Assembly (NCBI GenBank): GCA_020086605.1
Contig: JACBWW010000050.1
Span: forward strand, 1,352,791 to 1,416,790
Source: Lanius collurio
Lineage: Eukaryota; Chordata; Aves; Passeriformes; Laniidae
Reading direction: 5' to 3'
Length of the DNA: 64,000 nucleotides
Part shown: positions 52,131-64,000 of the stretch, one piece after another
Position numbering within the stretch: the stretch's first letter is position 1
Layout: each line of letters starts with the position of its first letter
The notes under the pieces: model-generated
What the model saw: only the letters and a program-made list of their open reading frames with translations
Database searches by the model: none
What the model was told of the DNA's origin: nothing
Made by a program: the position numbers and the translations under genes

Positions 52131-53957
52131 TAATTTTATGCCTTTGGCCTTCACAGAGATGTTTCTGTTTACCCAAAATTACAACCACTATTTTCTTTTG
52201 CTCATATTGAACTTCTGAAGTAGCTCAGGAAGAAAGCACCATAGCTCTGTACTGTAATGTAACCTTGTTTAATCCTTGTAAAAAATTGGAGCTGTAAATA
52301 CAAAAATAGTGTCTTGTAGTTATGAGTTACACTTACAGAAGAGAAGGAAACTTAAAAAAAAAATCCCTAAACAAACTGTAAAAGGCAAGATGCATTCTGC
52401 AAAGGACAAAGACAATAAATAAAACTTGCTTTCCATTATAAGAGGTTTTGCTGCTAGTCCAGTAAGTAAACATAAGGAATATTTTTCTTAAAATGCAAAC
52501 TTGTTACAGGCACAAATTTGCTGCTTTCCATCAGTGCAAATCCTGCTGAAAATGCTGTTTGTGTCTGGGTTTAGGTAAGTGGATCAGCAGCAGGCTGCAA
52601 ATCCTCAGTGGCTGGTGGGACACTGCTGGTGAACTGGGATGTGTGACACTTTGGGGACCCTTGGGAGGGAAGAGTGAGAACTGAAGGGTGTTTGGCAGTG
52701 AGATGTGGTTGCATGTCTCTGTGGAGCTCCGTGTGGGTGGGTGCTCAGCTGGGATGTGCTCCAAGTGTTCCCCCGGCTCTTGCCTCTTGGGAAGAGTGTT
52801 TGAACTTGAGCAGCACTTCTCTCTCCCAAGGGCTAATTTGAATCTTGCTTCTCTGCCCATTTTCCCTGGTTCCCATTTGCAGAATTCCCTCCCTCATTGC
52901 TCTTGTCCCCTCTCTCAAGTGGTATTTAATGGTCACCTGGTGCATGGGCAGCTTCTGAAGCAAGCAGGACAAGAGAAGGAGCAGTCATGGATTTAAATGT
53001 TCAGGTTCCTGAAATTTGGGGGAATTGGGTAAAATAACATGGAACTGGAAAGGGCATCATTCCCCCTGCCTGGATCCATTCCACTCGGGAGGGCCTGCAG
53101 CAGGGGCAGGTTTCCAGAGTCCTTGGCCGTGGATGTGCTGAGGTTCGCAGGGGGCATTTGCAGCATTACGCAATCAAGATCAGTGCCGAGGCTGGAGCGC
53201 CAGCCCTTTTCCCAAGGCCATACAGCACCTTCCATAATCTGCTGCCGGCCCCATGCCAGAGAGCTGCAAACATGGAGCACCTGCAGCTGCCCTTGCATCA
53301 TGGGCAATCAGATCCCTTACAGGAAAGTGGCTAAAGACAGGCTTAAGAGCCAACCTGCTTTGTCTGCTTGTGTCACCCCAAGGTACAAAGACAGGCTGAT
53401 TGTGTGGCAAAATGGAAACATCCTGGGCTCACCTCAAGGCAAAAATGTGGTGTATCATGGAGTGATCGGGTCACCGTGGCTGGGAAAAAACATAATTTCA
53501 AAACACTGGGCCAGGACTTGATTTGCTAGAGAAGAGGTCATTTGATGGGAATAAAGCATAAAGCAGGCTGGGCTGACGCAGGGAGCTGCCAGCTCTGCTG
53601 CATGTCACTGGGACTGATGAGAGGGTTATAGGATTGGATTATTCCCTCTATCCGCTTTAGCAGAGCTATGCTGTTCTTTATTTGTGAGGTGGAAACATTT
53701 TAAATAGATGAGTCCAATGTTTCATTTACCCTTAAGGCTTTGCCAATTAGGAAATTCCTTATGTGACTACCCCCGGCTTCAGCGTTGTGTTGGGCTGCAA
53801 GATCATAGGATTAGATAAATATCCCTTTCTCTTCCTCTTTATTTAGTCTTTCAAAATTTGGCCTATAATTATGCACCACAAATTATTCATCTTTTCAGGA
53901 CTGCACATTTATTTCTGGATATCACTCTGAAACAGGAAATTAGCTCAATCCTTCACA
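52131..53957. other. Intergenic sequence, no gene recognised
   Basis: Unique sequence between CR1 copies. An ORF of 160 codons at 53039-53521 (plus) sits in a locally GC-richer patch. I recognise no family in it and see no splice or homology support. Confidence 0.45.
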
Positions 53958-54240
53958 GTAATCAGTGACAGGACAAGAAGGAATGGCTTCAAACTGCCAG
54001 AGACTAGCTTTAGATTAGATACTGGGGAGAAATTGTTCCCTGTGAGGGTAGGGAGGCCCTGGCACAGGGTGCCCAGAGAAGCTGGGGCTGCCCCTGGATC
54101 CCTGGCAGTGTCCAAGGTCAGGTTGGATGGGGCTTGGAGCAACCTGGGCTAGTGGAAGGTGTCCCTGCCCATGGCAGGGGGTAGCTTTAAGGTCCCTTCT
54201 ATTCCAAGACATTCCATGATTCTGTGGTTCTTTGATTCAC
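53958..54240 (+). mobile_element. CR1 LINE fragment (3' part)
   Basis: Plus-oriented CR1: GTGACAGGACAAGAAGGAAT, then CCTGGCACAGGGTGCCCAGA and the tail CATTCCATGATTCTGTGG. Confidence 0.9.
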
Positions 54241-55975
54241 TTCTATCAGAGTACCAGGGTTTTGTCTGGAAAGGTAGAATGCAGATATTTTAAAACAGGA
54301 CTTGATTTATTTTTTGAGGAAAAATAATAGTTGCCATCAGTATGGCAATAGTGTTAATATTGCCAGAAGTTGCCATGTCAAATTTCAATTAGCATTACCC
54401 AAAAATTTTATTTGGAAAAGCTTAATTTTGTTTATGAAGTGGTGAATATCTTTTGAAACTTGGGATTCAAATTTTTAGGCATGTTGTGTATTTGTTGGAG
54501 CAGCTCGTTCATGGTTACAATTGTGATGAATTAATCCTTTTTTAAAATTATTCTGCCAGGAAACCTATTATTGATTTATCTTCTTTTTAAATAAACTTGG
54601 CTGTGTCAAGCAGGGTGGAAGAGGAGGGAAGAGAGGCTGGATACTGAGAAAATGTCCATTTGAAGTGAGAGGGAGCAGCCAACATTTTCAAATGCCGATT
54701 ATTTAAGGGCACGAACCTCAATCCATGTTTAACCTCAATGCCTGGCCTGATTTGTCAAATGGATTGGACAGTTCACCATGGTCCTCTGGGAGTCTGGGCA
54801 GAGTTTTCAGATGATGCTTAAGTGTGTGTTTCTTTCTGAACTCCACGTTCACGTTTGCTAAAGTCACCACGTCCTTCAGAGCCTTGGTTGGAGTTTATTG
54901 CTGTATTTAGCAAAGTCATGATGGATGGCAGAAGCCCAGGGCAGAGACTGTGCATATTTTTTTTCCAAACTGAACAGATGTTTGCAACATGTATAATCCC
55001 CATAATTTGTCAAAAATCTCTTGTGTCAGAGCTGTAACTCTGGCAGTGACTGGAGACAGGTGCTTGGAGAGGATGATGGCTGGTATTTTATGGAAAGGGG
55101 AAGGAAATTGAGTTTGTTGTGGGATTAATTAGAGGTCTAGAAGTAGTTACCATCTGAGGACCTTGATTAAATCTTACTGCTCCTTTCCATCAAAAACGAG
55201 CAGGTGCCTGTGGGGCAGGGCCGAGAGGAATCAACACTTGTGAAGCTGGAAGAGCATCCACTGTCTCTTTTGGGATGGGTTTGGCCAAGAATGCCTCTCA
55301 AGGCTCTGGACATGCAAAAAAAAAGCTCACAAAACCCACTTAAAAATAGTTTTGGAATTATAACATTTAATTCTGGTGGGGGGTTTTTTTCTGGCTTTTT
55401 TTTTTCTCCTTAGCTGGTTGATGTTAATTTCAAATGTATACTTGTAACTATAAATCAGTAGGGATATTGGCTTTTACTTTTTCCATTTCTACACTTTGTT
55501 CATATCTACCATCATTTGGAAAAAGCAGGCTTGACTTAGCCAACAGGCTTCCTCTAAAGCAGGGTCTAAACAGTCATTATCTCAAACTTGAGAGCTAAAC
55601 GATTTAAAAAAAATAAATTCTTCACAACAGCTTTCATTTTCATGTACTCTTCATTCCTGGCTTTCTCTGAGCATTAACATCCATCCTCTGAGATGTGTGA
55701 GGATCTTGTTTCCTGCTTTCCCCTCATTAAAAATTTAGATTATCTTGTAATTCTGACCCTCTCTCACTGAATTAGTGCCCTTCTCTGCAGCTGGGCCTCC
55801 TCTTTCCAGAGAAGGTCTGTGTGAAGGGAGAAGAGTGAACCATCCACTGCTTTGGGCACTGGGCAAATACCCTCAACCAGGGGTATTTATTTACATTGTG
55901 GCAGTTTAAATAGATTCACACATCTTGTGGTGCTGCTTCAGGTGTAAAGTAAGTCACAGCAGACCAAGACCTTTC
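54241..55975. other. Intergenic sequence, no gene recognised
   Basis: AT-rich unique sequence. Near 54333-54400 the motif TTGCCAT/ATGGCAA recurs in both orientations and could form a small hairpin. No coding or repeat feature is recognised. Confidence 0.4.
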
Positions 55976-56165
55976 TATGGCAGGGAAAGGGACAGGTGAC
56001 CTTGGGTGGTCAGGCACTGGTGGAGTCCCCAACCCTGCAGGGATTCAACAGTGGTGGCCCCTGTTTGCAGCACCTGGGGACATGTTTTGGCTTTGGCAAT
56101 GTTGGGTAAATGGTTGGATTCAATGATCTTGGAGATCTTTCCCAGCCTAAATTCTCTAATTCAGC
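55976..56165 (+). mobile_element. Diverged CR1 LINE fragment
   Basis: Plus-oriented, degraded CR1: GGTGGAGTCCCCAACCCTG, then GGTTGGATTCAATGATCTTG and GATCTTTCCCAGCCTAAATT. Confidence 0.78.
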
Positions 56166-56820
56166 TTGTGCTTTCAAGAATTTCTTGTGTTTTCCAGCCT
56201 GCTGCCTTGGAAATCTTCCTGTAGGATGGGCAGAGCCAAGCAGTGACTTGTGACTGCCAGGTGCTTTCTCTTCCTCCATTCCCTTTTATATTCTTCTGCT
56301 AAAGTGTCCTGAGTGCATCTCAGTGTCTTAAAAGAGCTGATAGATTAATTTCCTTATTTCTCTTAAATGGGACGATCTAGAGGCAAAAGTGGTCATTCTG
56401 TATTTGTTAAAGGCAGCAGAGAGACTGTCAGGAGGGCACTGCCAGTCTGGAGTTGGGTTCAGTATATCCAAAAGCACACGTCCTGCTGGATATGGTTTTG
56501 GTTTTGGGTTGGGTTGTTGGTTTTTTTTCCACTTGACCACTTACCAAGAGATGGACTTAGCGTGTAATTGATTAAATGATGTGGCCCAGATCCTGCTCTG
56601 ACCAGCTGCTCCTTTGCTTGCAAGATCAGAAATAACCTTGTCTCTGCTGAATAGTCCTGACATCCCTGTGGCAACTATGATTGCATGAAGCCAGTGATAA
56701 TAGGAATGTATTCCTCTTATTACCTTTATTAATCAGAAGATGAAAGCCAAAGCAGACAGGATTGTGTGGCCACTGAAAACTCTGGAGTGTTTACATCAGG
56801 TCTGTACCTTCCCCTTATCC

Positions 56821-57060
56821 CAGAATCACACACTGGTTGGGGTTAGAAGGGGCCTGGAGATCATCCAGTCCAGCCCCCTGCTAGAGCAGATGGATCTCAT
56901 CTAGGTGGGTTTGAATACCTCCAGAGGAGGAGACTGCACAGTCTCTCTGGGCAGCCTGTTTCAGTGCTCAGTCACCCTCACAGAAAAGTTTATCCCTTTC
57001 CTGCAGAGAGTATGGTATCTCTTTCATACCATTCATGTCATTCCAGAGGCTTCAGGTTTT
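56821..57060 (-). mobile_element. CR1 LINE fragment
   Basis: Minus-oriented CR1 of a different subtype: CAGAATCACACACTGGTTGG, then ATCATCCAGTCCAGCCCCCT and CTCTGGGCAGCCTGTTTCAG. Confidence 0.87.
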
Positions 57061-58865
57061 CCTTTGGATCCTGTGATTGACTTGTAATTATAAAAGGTGA
57101 GTTTTCATTAGCTAATTTGTAAATATCTTTACATGTGGTTTGTAAAACTGCACAAAATTTGAATTATTTTATTTCCTTTTCAGACCCAAGCAAGGCAAAC
57201 TGGGGTTGCAGTTATGCAGCAGCTGAGGCATGTACACAAGTTTCTCCGAGCATGTAAATAAATGTCATGATTTGAAGCATGGACTGATGGCTTAAAACAC
57301 ATGTTCCCTCTCCTTCTTCAAAAACACAGCTCAGATAAACAGCAGAGCAAATCCTTTCCCAGAGACTTGCTTTTATTTATGTAGAAACAGGATCACCAAT
57401 ACTGGGCCAGTTTCTCAGTGCACAGTTGGTTGTTTCTGAGACTTCTTCACAGGGACTGTCATGGCTCTATCCTAAAATTAATTCCAAATATTTTAGCCTT
57501 CCCTGTGCCCATGCTATAATTGTATCACCCCCGAGAAGCCATCTGACTGTTCTTGGAGGCTTCTGACATTCACTGAGTACAAGAGCATCAGCAGCAAAGC
57601 TTGTAACAAGCAGGAGGAGAGACCAGGAGCTTGTTGCAGAGGAAAGGAAGGAAAAGGAAAAATAAAGGGAACAAAAAGACCTTGCTGTAAACCCCTCTGA
57701 CTCATTTCATCCACTTCATGTGTGCACAGCAGCACCCCAATGCCAATTTACCCCTCCCAGGGATGGGATTTGGAGCTGAGCCCAGGGGCAGCGTTCCGAT
57801 CGCCTGCGTGCTGGGAACAGGCTCCTACCAAACCCAAGGAATGACAGAATCACTGATACTGCGGCTCTGGGTGAGGCAAAGCACCCCAATTCCTTGGGTT
57901 CCTGTGGCAACATTGAGGGTAAATGGAAAATATGCTCAAAATAGGTGCCTGAACACAATGTTCCTGTGCTGTGGGATTTAGGTACTTTGTGCAGCAGCCT
58001 AGAGCAGCCCCGGCTCTGCTGCCACTGGGGCTGAAGTGATAAGCCAGGCCCTTCTGTTTGCAGCAGGTGGCCACAGGATTAGCAGGAGTCAGGACAAGAG
58101 ATGCTGGAGGTGTTCTGAGGGCAAGTTCTCTTCTCCCTGCACATTTGTTTGTGGAGCAGGGTGTGATGTTTGGTTAAGCCCAAGCCTGACTCCAGCTGGT
58201 GAAGACTGTGGCAGATGTGGGAAGTGGATGGAGGTGCAGCCCTAGCAGTGTGCTGTGCTTGTGAGAGGAATTCCATGAGCATTAGAAGTAATGAAATCTG
58301 ATCCTTTTTCTAGGATTCGTTTTCTAATGATTTTGGCACCCAAAGGCTTTTTGCTGTGGCTTCAGCCCTAAATGGGGCTCTATTGGTGGATTCTCCAGTG
58401 CTAAAGATGTGGATGCAAGTGAGAGAATTCCCTCTCCCTCTGGGAGAATCAGACTCAGATACAAACCCAGAGACTGTCATACATAGGAGAAAACCCATGC
58501 TATTTCAGATTGCCATGATGTCAGAGATTTGGATTAATTTATAAATGACTGTTGCAGTATTAGCTGTCCCAATGGAACAGCTCAAATATGAATCAGTTTG
58601 TAAAAGCTATATTTATTGATGTGTTCCAACAAGGTCTCTTAAAAAAAAAATCAAATCACAAATCATTTAACTATTTAACAGCACCAGATTAGGCTGTATG
58701 GCAGCAAATCTGTATTAATCCCTTTCTTTAAACCATTGTAGGAGAGTCTTGGGTGATGCATCAATATGCATACTGAACAGAAGGGTATAATCAAATTTTA
58801 AAGTCCTAAAATGACAATTTCTCTGTTTTAAATTAACAGCCTCTTTCTTAAATTAATTAAGTTGT
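57061..58865. other. Intergenic sequence, no gene recognised
   Basis: Unique sequence with moderate GC between about 57,700 and 58,250. All ORFs are short and mutually overlapping on both strands, without recognisable protein. Confidence 0.4.
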
Positions 58866-58962
58866 GGAATCATAGAATGGCTTGGGTTGGAAGGGATGTT
58901 AAAGGTCATCATGTTCCAACCCCCTGGCATGGGCAGGGATACTTTCCACTGGTCCCCTAAGG
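58866..58962 (-). mobile_element. CR1 LINE 3' end fragment
   Basis: Minus-oriented CR1 tail: AATCATAGAATGGCTTGGGT, then GGCATGGGCAGGGATACTTT. Confidence 0.87.
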
Positions 58963-61900
58963 CAGATGTGGATAAATACATCCTGGTGTGTGGTTTGCCA
59001 TGGGCTGTGGGTTACTGAAATTGCTGACACAGTGGCCTGAAACCCTTTTTGGATGAGCTACGGAACTTGATTTGTCTTGAGAGGATGCAGGCATGGATAA
59101 CAGGGACCAAAATTCGCTCTCCTTGGCAGAGATGGTCCCTGGAAGTGAAGAGCTGGAGGTGGCTGTGGTGTGGGTGCTGAGGAAGCTCCCAGGGTCTGAA
59201 GGCACAATGTTTAGATCTCAGAACATCCATGCCTGGCTCGTTTCCTCCTCTGGCAGAGCCTGACTTCTCCTAACTCTTTCTGAGCACTCACTTCATCCTG
59301 TTTGGCTTCAGGCTTAGCCAGGCTATTTTTAGCTAGGCCGTATTTCCAAATGTGTCTCTTGCCTGTGACCAAATATGGAGTGTCACAAAATAAACCTGGG
59401 CACATCCAGCGTGGAAGGGGACAAAGGTGAGCAGTTGGCAGGTGCTGCTTCCTGGGACCTCAGCACAGAATTGAGGTCTCCCCATGACTGCTTGTGCAGG
59501 GCCCACTTCTGAACTGGTGGCCAACAGTGACCCTGGACCTGGATTTAACTTAGAGTTGCTGAGCAGGTGGTTCATCATTGCATGCTTGCAGAGAGGTGAG
59601 GTCCAAGGATTTATCTCATCCCTTCCTTTGAAACACCCTCCATCTGCTTTAAGGCCTTCCTTATGGGATCGCTGTACTGTTACTGCTTTAAGCCTGGACA
59701 GCATCCCTGCTCCCATGAGGAATGGGAATGGGTGGTTATCCTTGGATTCTGCTGCAGGCAGATGTTTCCATGGGATTCCAGCAATTTGGAAGGACAAGAA
59801 TCAGCACCCCAATTGTTTTATTCGAAACTTTGTGCCAAATTGCCAGGCTTTTATTATAACATGTTTTCATCTCAAATTACCGTAAAGTCTTTAATTCCAT
59901 GCAAAGCAGCTCTGTAAGATATTGCACAAATGGAATAATTCAAGAATATTTTAATTATGTCACATTATGAATGATTTACATTGCTAAAATGGCAAGGATA
60001 TGCAAATAGAAATGAATGTCATTTCCAGATGCCATTTGAATGCATTCCTTTAATGTTTTCAAAACAAAGAGATTGATTTTGTGGAAGATCAGTTCTCTCC
60101 GCAGGAATCACTGCTCCTGCCATCCCTTCCCCTGCTAGAATGCAGGGAGAAAAACTATATGGCATTTGCTCACTGCAATTTCCTGCATTTTTCTTATTTG
60201 TTTGATCTCGGTCTGATAGATTGGAAAGGGCTCCAGGTCATCAAAAAAGAGTTTCTTGTTTTGGCAGGCAAATATGTGAAGCTATTTTTCAGGCTCATCA
60301 TTATTCCTCTGTGTGTTGTTGCGTCCATTTTCCATATCTGTCCATAACAAAAATGCCAATGAAAAATGGAAATGTTTCATTTTAGGTTAAAAAGAAAAAG
60401 AGAAGAGTTATTACAAGAGGTGACATGAATTCACCAAGCCTTTCACTTGAAGTTGGAAGGGGTGTGTTTTTTTGTTCTGGTTTGGTTTTTGTTCTTTTAC
60501 TCAGGAAGTGCAAATCCCATAATTTTGGCCAACTCTGCTCATACCTGGTGTTGGGGTAGACCTCATTTCTCACTTCCACTTTGTTTTCTTCTACTCATAG
60601 TCTTTTGATGTCCTCATTCCAGTAAGCAGCAGAATAGGAATTTCTCTGGACTGGGATGCTGACTGTGGAGATGCTCTACAGCTTTGCCTGGAATTCCATA
60701 GGCATTGAGCATTAAAGGAAGGAGCTGTGGGATGCATTCTGCTCAGTACAATAACATATCGGTTTATAGCGTGTTCCAGCTTACGTTTAAATCCGTGAGA
60801 GGTTTCTCTGCATTTGGGCTGAGGCTGTGCTCCCTCAAGCAGTTCAGAATTAAGGGTGTAATTCAGTCTCACTGTGGCTGGCCGTGTGCCCTCGAGTGAG
60901 CCTCTTATGGAGTTTAAGATGGGATAGTGCTGAAAGCTGGTTACCAGACTTTCCAGCTGAGTTCCCCATGTCCTTTGGCCACCTCATACATAGAAAATCT
61001 TGGAGGCAAGCTGATTTTCTTTCCTCTCTTTGCTCACCAATGCCTAAGTGGGCAGTAAAGTCTCTGGAGGGTTTTCTGTCCATAGGTGCCTTGTGGAGTT
61101 ATTAATCTGGTGTCATATAACTGGCTATGTGAAAGAAGACAATAGGTCTAAAAGACGGGGTGGGAAGCTAAGGATGATGTGGATTTTTCCTAAGTTCTTG
61201 CAGTTCTACATTAAAGACTCTTCTGAAGATGCAGAGCTGGTGCAGAGTGAGAGTAACAACCTCCCAGAGCTGCAGGTAGTTACCCCACTGAGCTGCCTAA
61301 TCCCTGGAATCCAGCACAATATTTATAGAGAATTATTTCTTCACTGATTGCATTGGTCAGGCTCTGGTTTTTGCTTTGGAGAGCTGTTAAGGGGGCAGGG
61401 AATGCCGTTTAGTGCTGTGATTCACCCAGGAAAAACCTTTGCAGTTGAGCTGAGGGTATGACCAGATGGCACCATGAGTATTTTGAAGGTGGGAAATACC
61501 TGTAGGGTTTTTGAACTTTGTAAACGAGGAATATGGGAAGCCTTGTGATAGTTTTGAGACGCACTGCTGCTAGAGAGGAATTCCTCTTATCACTGGAAAC
61601 CAGCAGTTGCACATCCTGGTGTATAATAATCATCTTTAACTATGTTATTTGCTCTCAAGCTGTATTATTTTGGTGATTATCTGTCATGCCCTAATGCATT
61701 TCCCATCTTTTAGCTGTGCTGTAATTATAATTGCTAGGATTAGTCTTTAATATTTATAACAAAGATCAGCTTAAAATCCCATTCTGAAACAGGATGAAGC
61801 ACTTCCATATAATTCTAGCAATCCGGTACAGATCAGCTGCAGAAGAATGGGTTAGGTTGAAATTATTCCCTCCTGTCAAAAAGATGTCAAATTCTTGCAG

Positions 61901-63737
61901 GAAACCTGTAAAGCCATTGATTGTGCAGGTGAAACTGTTTGTGTGAAGGGGTGGAAGCAAGAATCCAAGGTGTAATTTTGCCCCAATGTTTCTTGACCCC
62001 TCAGACCCATCCTAGTCACAACATGCTCATCATCTGGGGATCTCAGCTTCCAAAGCAATCTCTCAGGGACAAAAAAATGGAGTTTTTCCTCCATCTTTTT
62101 ATGTAACACATCATTTATATCTTTAGTTACATACCTGCCACCTGCCTAAAACTAGTGCTGTCATAGCAGTTACAGAGGGAATTGTCTTGTCCATGGCACA
62201 TTTGGGTTATTATTCTTTCACACCAATATTTGTGCTCACCAAAACATTCTCTTGCAGGAAAACAATTCTTGCAAAACCAAGGTGAGCTTAGATGCCTGGA
62301 TAAGAAGGATTCATTCTAAAGTTAGCATTTAGAGTTACTTGGAGGCTCCAAAATGGGCCCAGACATGAAAATTTTCTGGAGATTAACACAGAGATTTCAG
62401 CCCTTCACTCACCCTTCCCCAGAGCACACAACTCCATCCCAGCACAGGCAGAAGAAATGGTGTTTTTATATCTCTTGCAGATCCTTATATATAGGTTAGT
62501 ATTCAAAGGTAGGTTACAAAAGAGTAGAAATCCCATTTTTGAATCAAATCAATGCCAAAATCAAATAGAGAGAGACAGGATTCCATGAAAGGAATAGAAA
62601 AGCCCTGTTAAATTAGATATAGGTGTCACTTCCAATAGTCTGGGCACATATTATCAGCAGATCCAGTGTCTGATTTCTAATGTATTTCCATTTCCCCCAA
62701 ATGACCCCAGCTGGAGTGAAGCACCACTCACTGCCCATGCATTCATTTAAAGCACAAATAATGACAGCTCTGGCAGCTCATTGTGCTCAGCTTAATGAAA
62801 GCAGCCTGCCAAATTCACAGCTGGGAACCTGGCAGTAGCTGTTATGTCACCAGCCCCATTTCAACCTGATGCTGCCAAAGGTGAGGCTCTTCTGAGAGAC
62901 CCCATCACTTATTTGAACTTTTCATACACCACTAATACATCTTCAAAACACCACATTCCCCCCCCCCCAAATCAAACTTGAAAGGCAAGGTTTGTACACA
63001 CAAATGACTGTACCTCAGAGGCTCAGTCCCTCAGCTCTGCTGTTCCCAGGTGCTGATGAATGTCCTTGGAGTTTCCAGGAGAGGAGCTGGATTACAACTG
63101 ACCACAGCAAGACCTGGCCCCTGATTTACATCCCTCTGGAATGATGACCCTTGCAGAAATAGCTTAGGACAGGTAATAGGATTATCAGGAGAGAATTAGA
63201 AAATTCTCTTCATTAGTTTGAGCCAATGAAGCTGCAGACTGGAGAGAGGTTTAAAGGATTTGGTGCATATATATAATTGGGCAGGGAGAAAAACAGCTGA
63301 GCCCCAAGAGCCACCACAGATGGCACCTTGCTATTGCAGAGCCAGGTGTATTAAAAATGCTGGATATGTACAGATAGATTATAGGAACAGTGTAAGAACC
63401 CATTACTGGATGCAGGAAAGCTTCCCTTACAACCCTGATGGCCTTTTCAGTATTTCTGAGCTGTGGTGGGATTCTAGTTTATAAAAAGGATAAAAGTATT
63501 CAAAGAAATTATGCTAATATTCAAATAAATCACCCAGTCATACCCAGTTACTCAGTAAGCACTGACAGTGCAAATGAAAAAAAGGGGGAGGGAGAATTTT
63601 GTTCTGTAGAAGGCTATAAATGTCTTATGTGGCATCAAGGAACATTAAATTCTAAGCAGTTTTAAATGGAAGGCTTGCATTTAAACACCTGCAGCTGTGG
63701 CTGTGACATGAAGTTGGATGCTCTGCAATGAAGAATA
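58963..63737. other. Intergenic sequence, no gene recognised
   Basis: The longest stretch without a recognised repeat or gene. It includes AT-rich blocks with octamer-like ATGCAAAT (60000-60007), a C-run of 11 at 62958-62968, and a GC-moderate patch with two overlapping antisense ORFs (59333-59797 and 59484-59885) that I judge random. Human PTGS2 is the next gene beyond PDC in this direction, at a distance larger than this window. Confidence 0.4.
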
Positions 63738-64000
63738 TCACAGAATCCCAGAATGGTTTGGGCTGCAAGGGACATTACAGCCCATCCAGTGCTACTCCTT
63801 GCCATGGGCAGGAACACCTTCCACTAGCCCAGGTGGCTACAAGCTCCATCCAGCCTGGCCCTGGATGCTTCCAGGGATCCAGGGACAGCCACAGTTTCTC
63901 TCTAGGCACCCTATGCCAGGGCCTCCCCACCCTCACAGGGAACAATCTCCTCCTAACTTTTAATCTAAATCTCTCATCTTTTAATTTAAAGACATTCCCC
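63738..64000 (-). mobile_element. CR1 LINE fragment running off the right edge
   Basis: Minus-oriented CR1: CAGAATCCCAGAATGGTTTG, then CCATGGGCAGGAACACCTTC and CACCCTATGCCAGGGCCTCC. It continues beyond the window. Confidence 0.9.

Noticed and set aside
59333..59885. Overlapping 154- and 133-codon ORFs on opposite strands
   Set aside because: Antisense overlap, no recognised family, no splice logic; likely chance open frames.

Overview
The window is vertebrate nuclear DNA, almost certainly from a bird. It holds three intron-rich genes with GT-AG (and two unusual) introns, about a dozen 3'-end fragments of CR1 retroposons and one ERVL-type solo LTR, which is the usual avian repeat mix. The genes are compact: the TPR part here spans only 24 kb. 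The genus is not resolved; the LTR resembles those common in songbirds, but that is only recall.

Layout, left to right. Positions 397-24452 (minus strand) carry the first 38 coding exons of TPR, the coiled-coil protein of the nuclear basket. They join into one continuous frame of 1,872 codons, and the C-terminal acidic part lies off the left edge. Positions 24453-24850 are a CpG-rich bidirectional promoter. Positions 26055-39520 (plus strand) carry the complete coding region of ODR4 (C1orf27), 446 codons, an ER membrane protein linked to receptor trafficking. After a 5.4 kb convergent intergenic gap with an ERVL solo LTR, positions 44973-48458 (minus strand) carry the complete coding region of PDC (phosducin), 248 codons, the photoreceptor Gbeta-gamma regulator. 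From 48459 to 64000 I see no gene, only CR1 fragments and simple sequence. The order and orientation TPR(-) ODR4(+) PDC(-) match human 1q31.

The genes do not form a functional pathway. TPR and ODR4 share a promoter region, while PDC is a tissue-specific neighbour. A cluster of OTX/CRX-type motifs lies about 1.2 kb upstream of the PDC start.

No undescribed system of genes is evident. The most unusual items are: a U12-type intron in ODR4; a tandem array that copies the 3' splice site of the last ODR4 exon four times; a near-identical inverted pair of CR1 elements bracketing the TPR/ODR4 promoter; a GC-AG intron in PDC; and a 24-bp minisatellite just inside ODR4.
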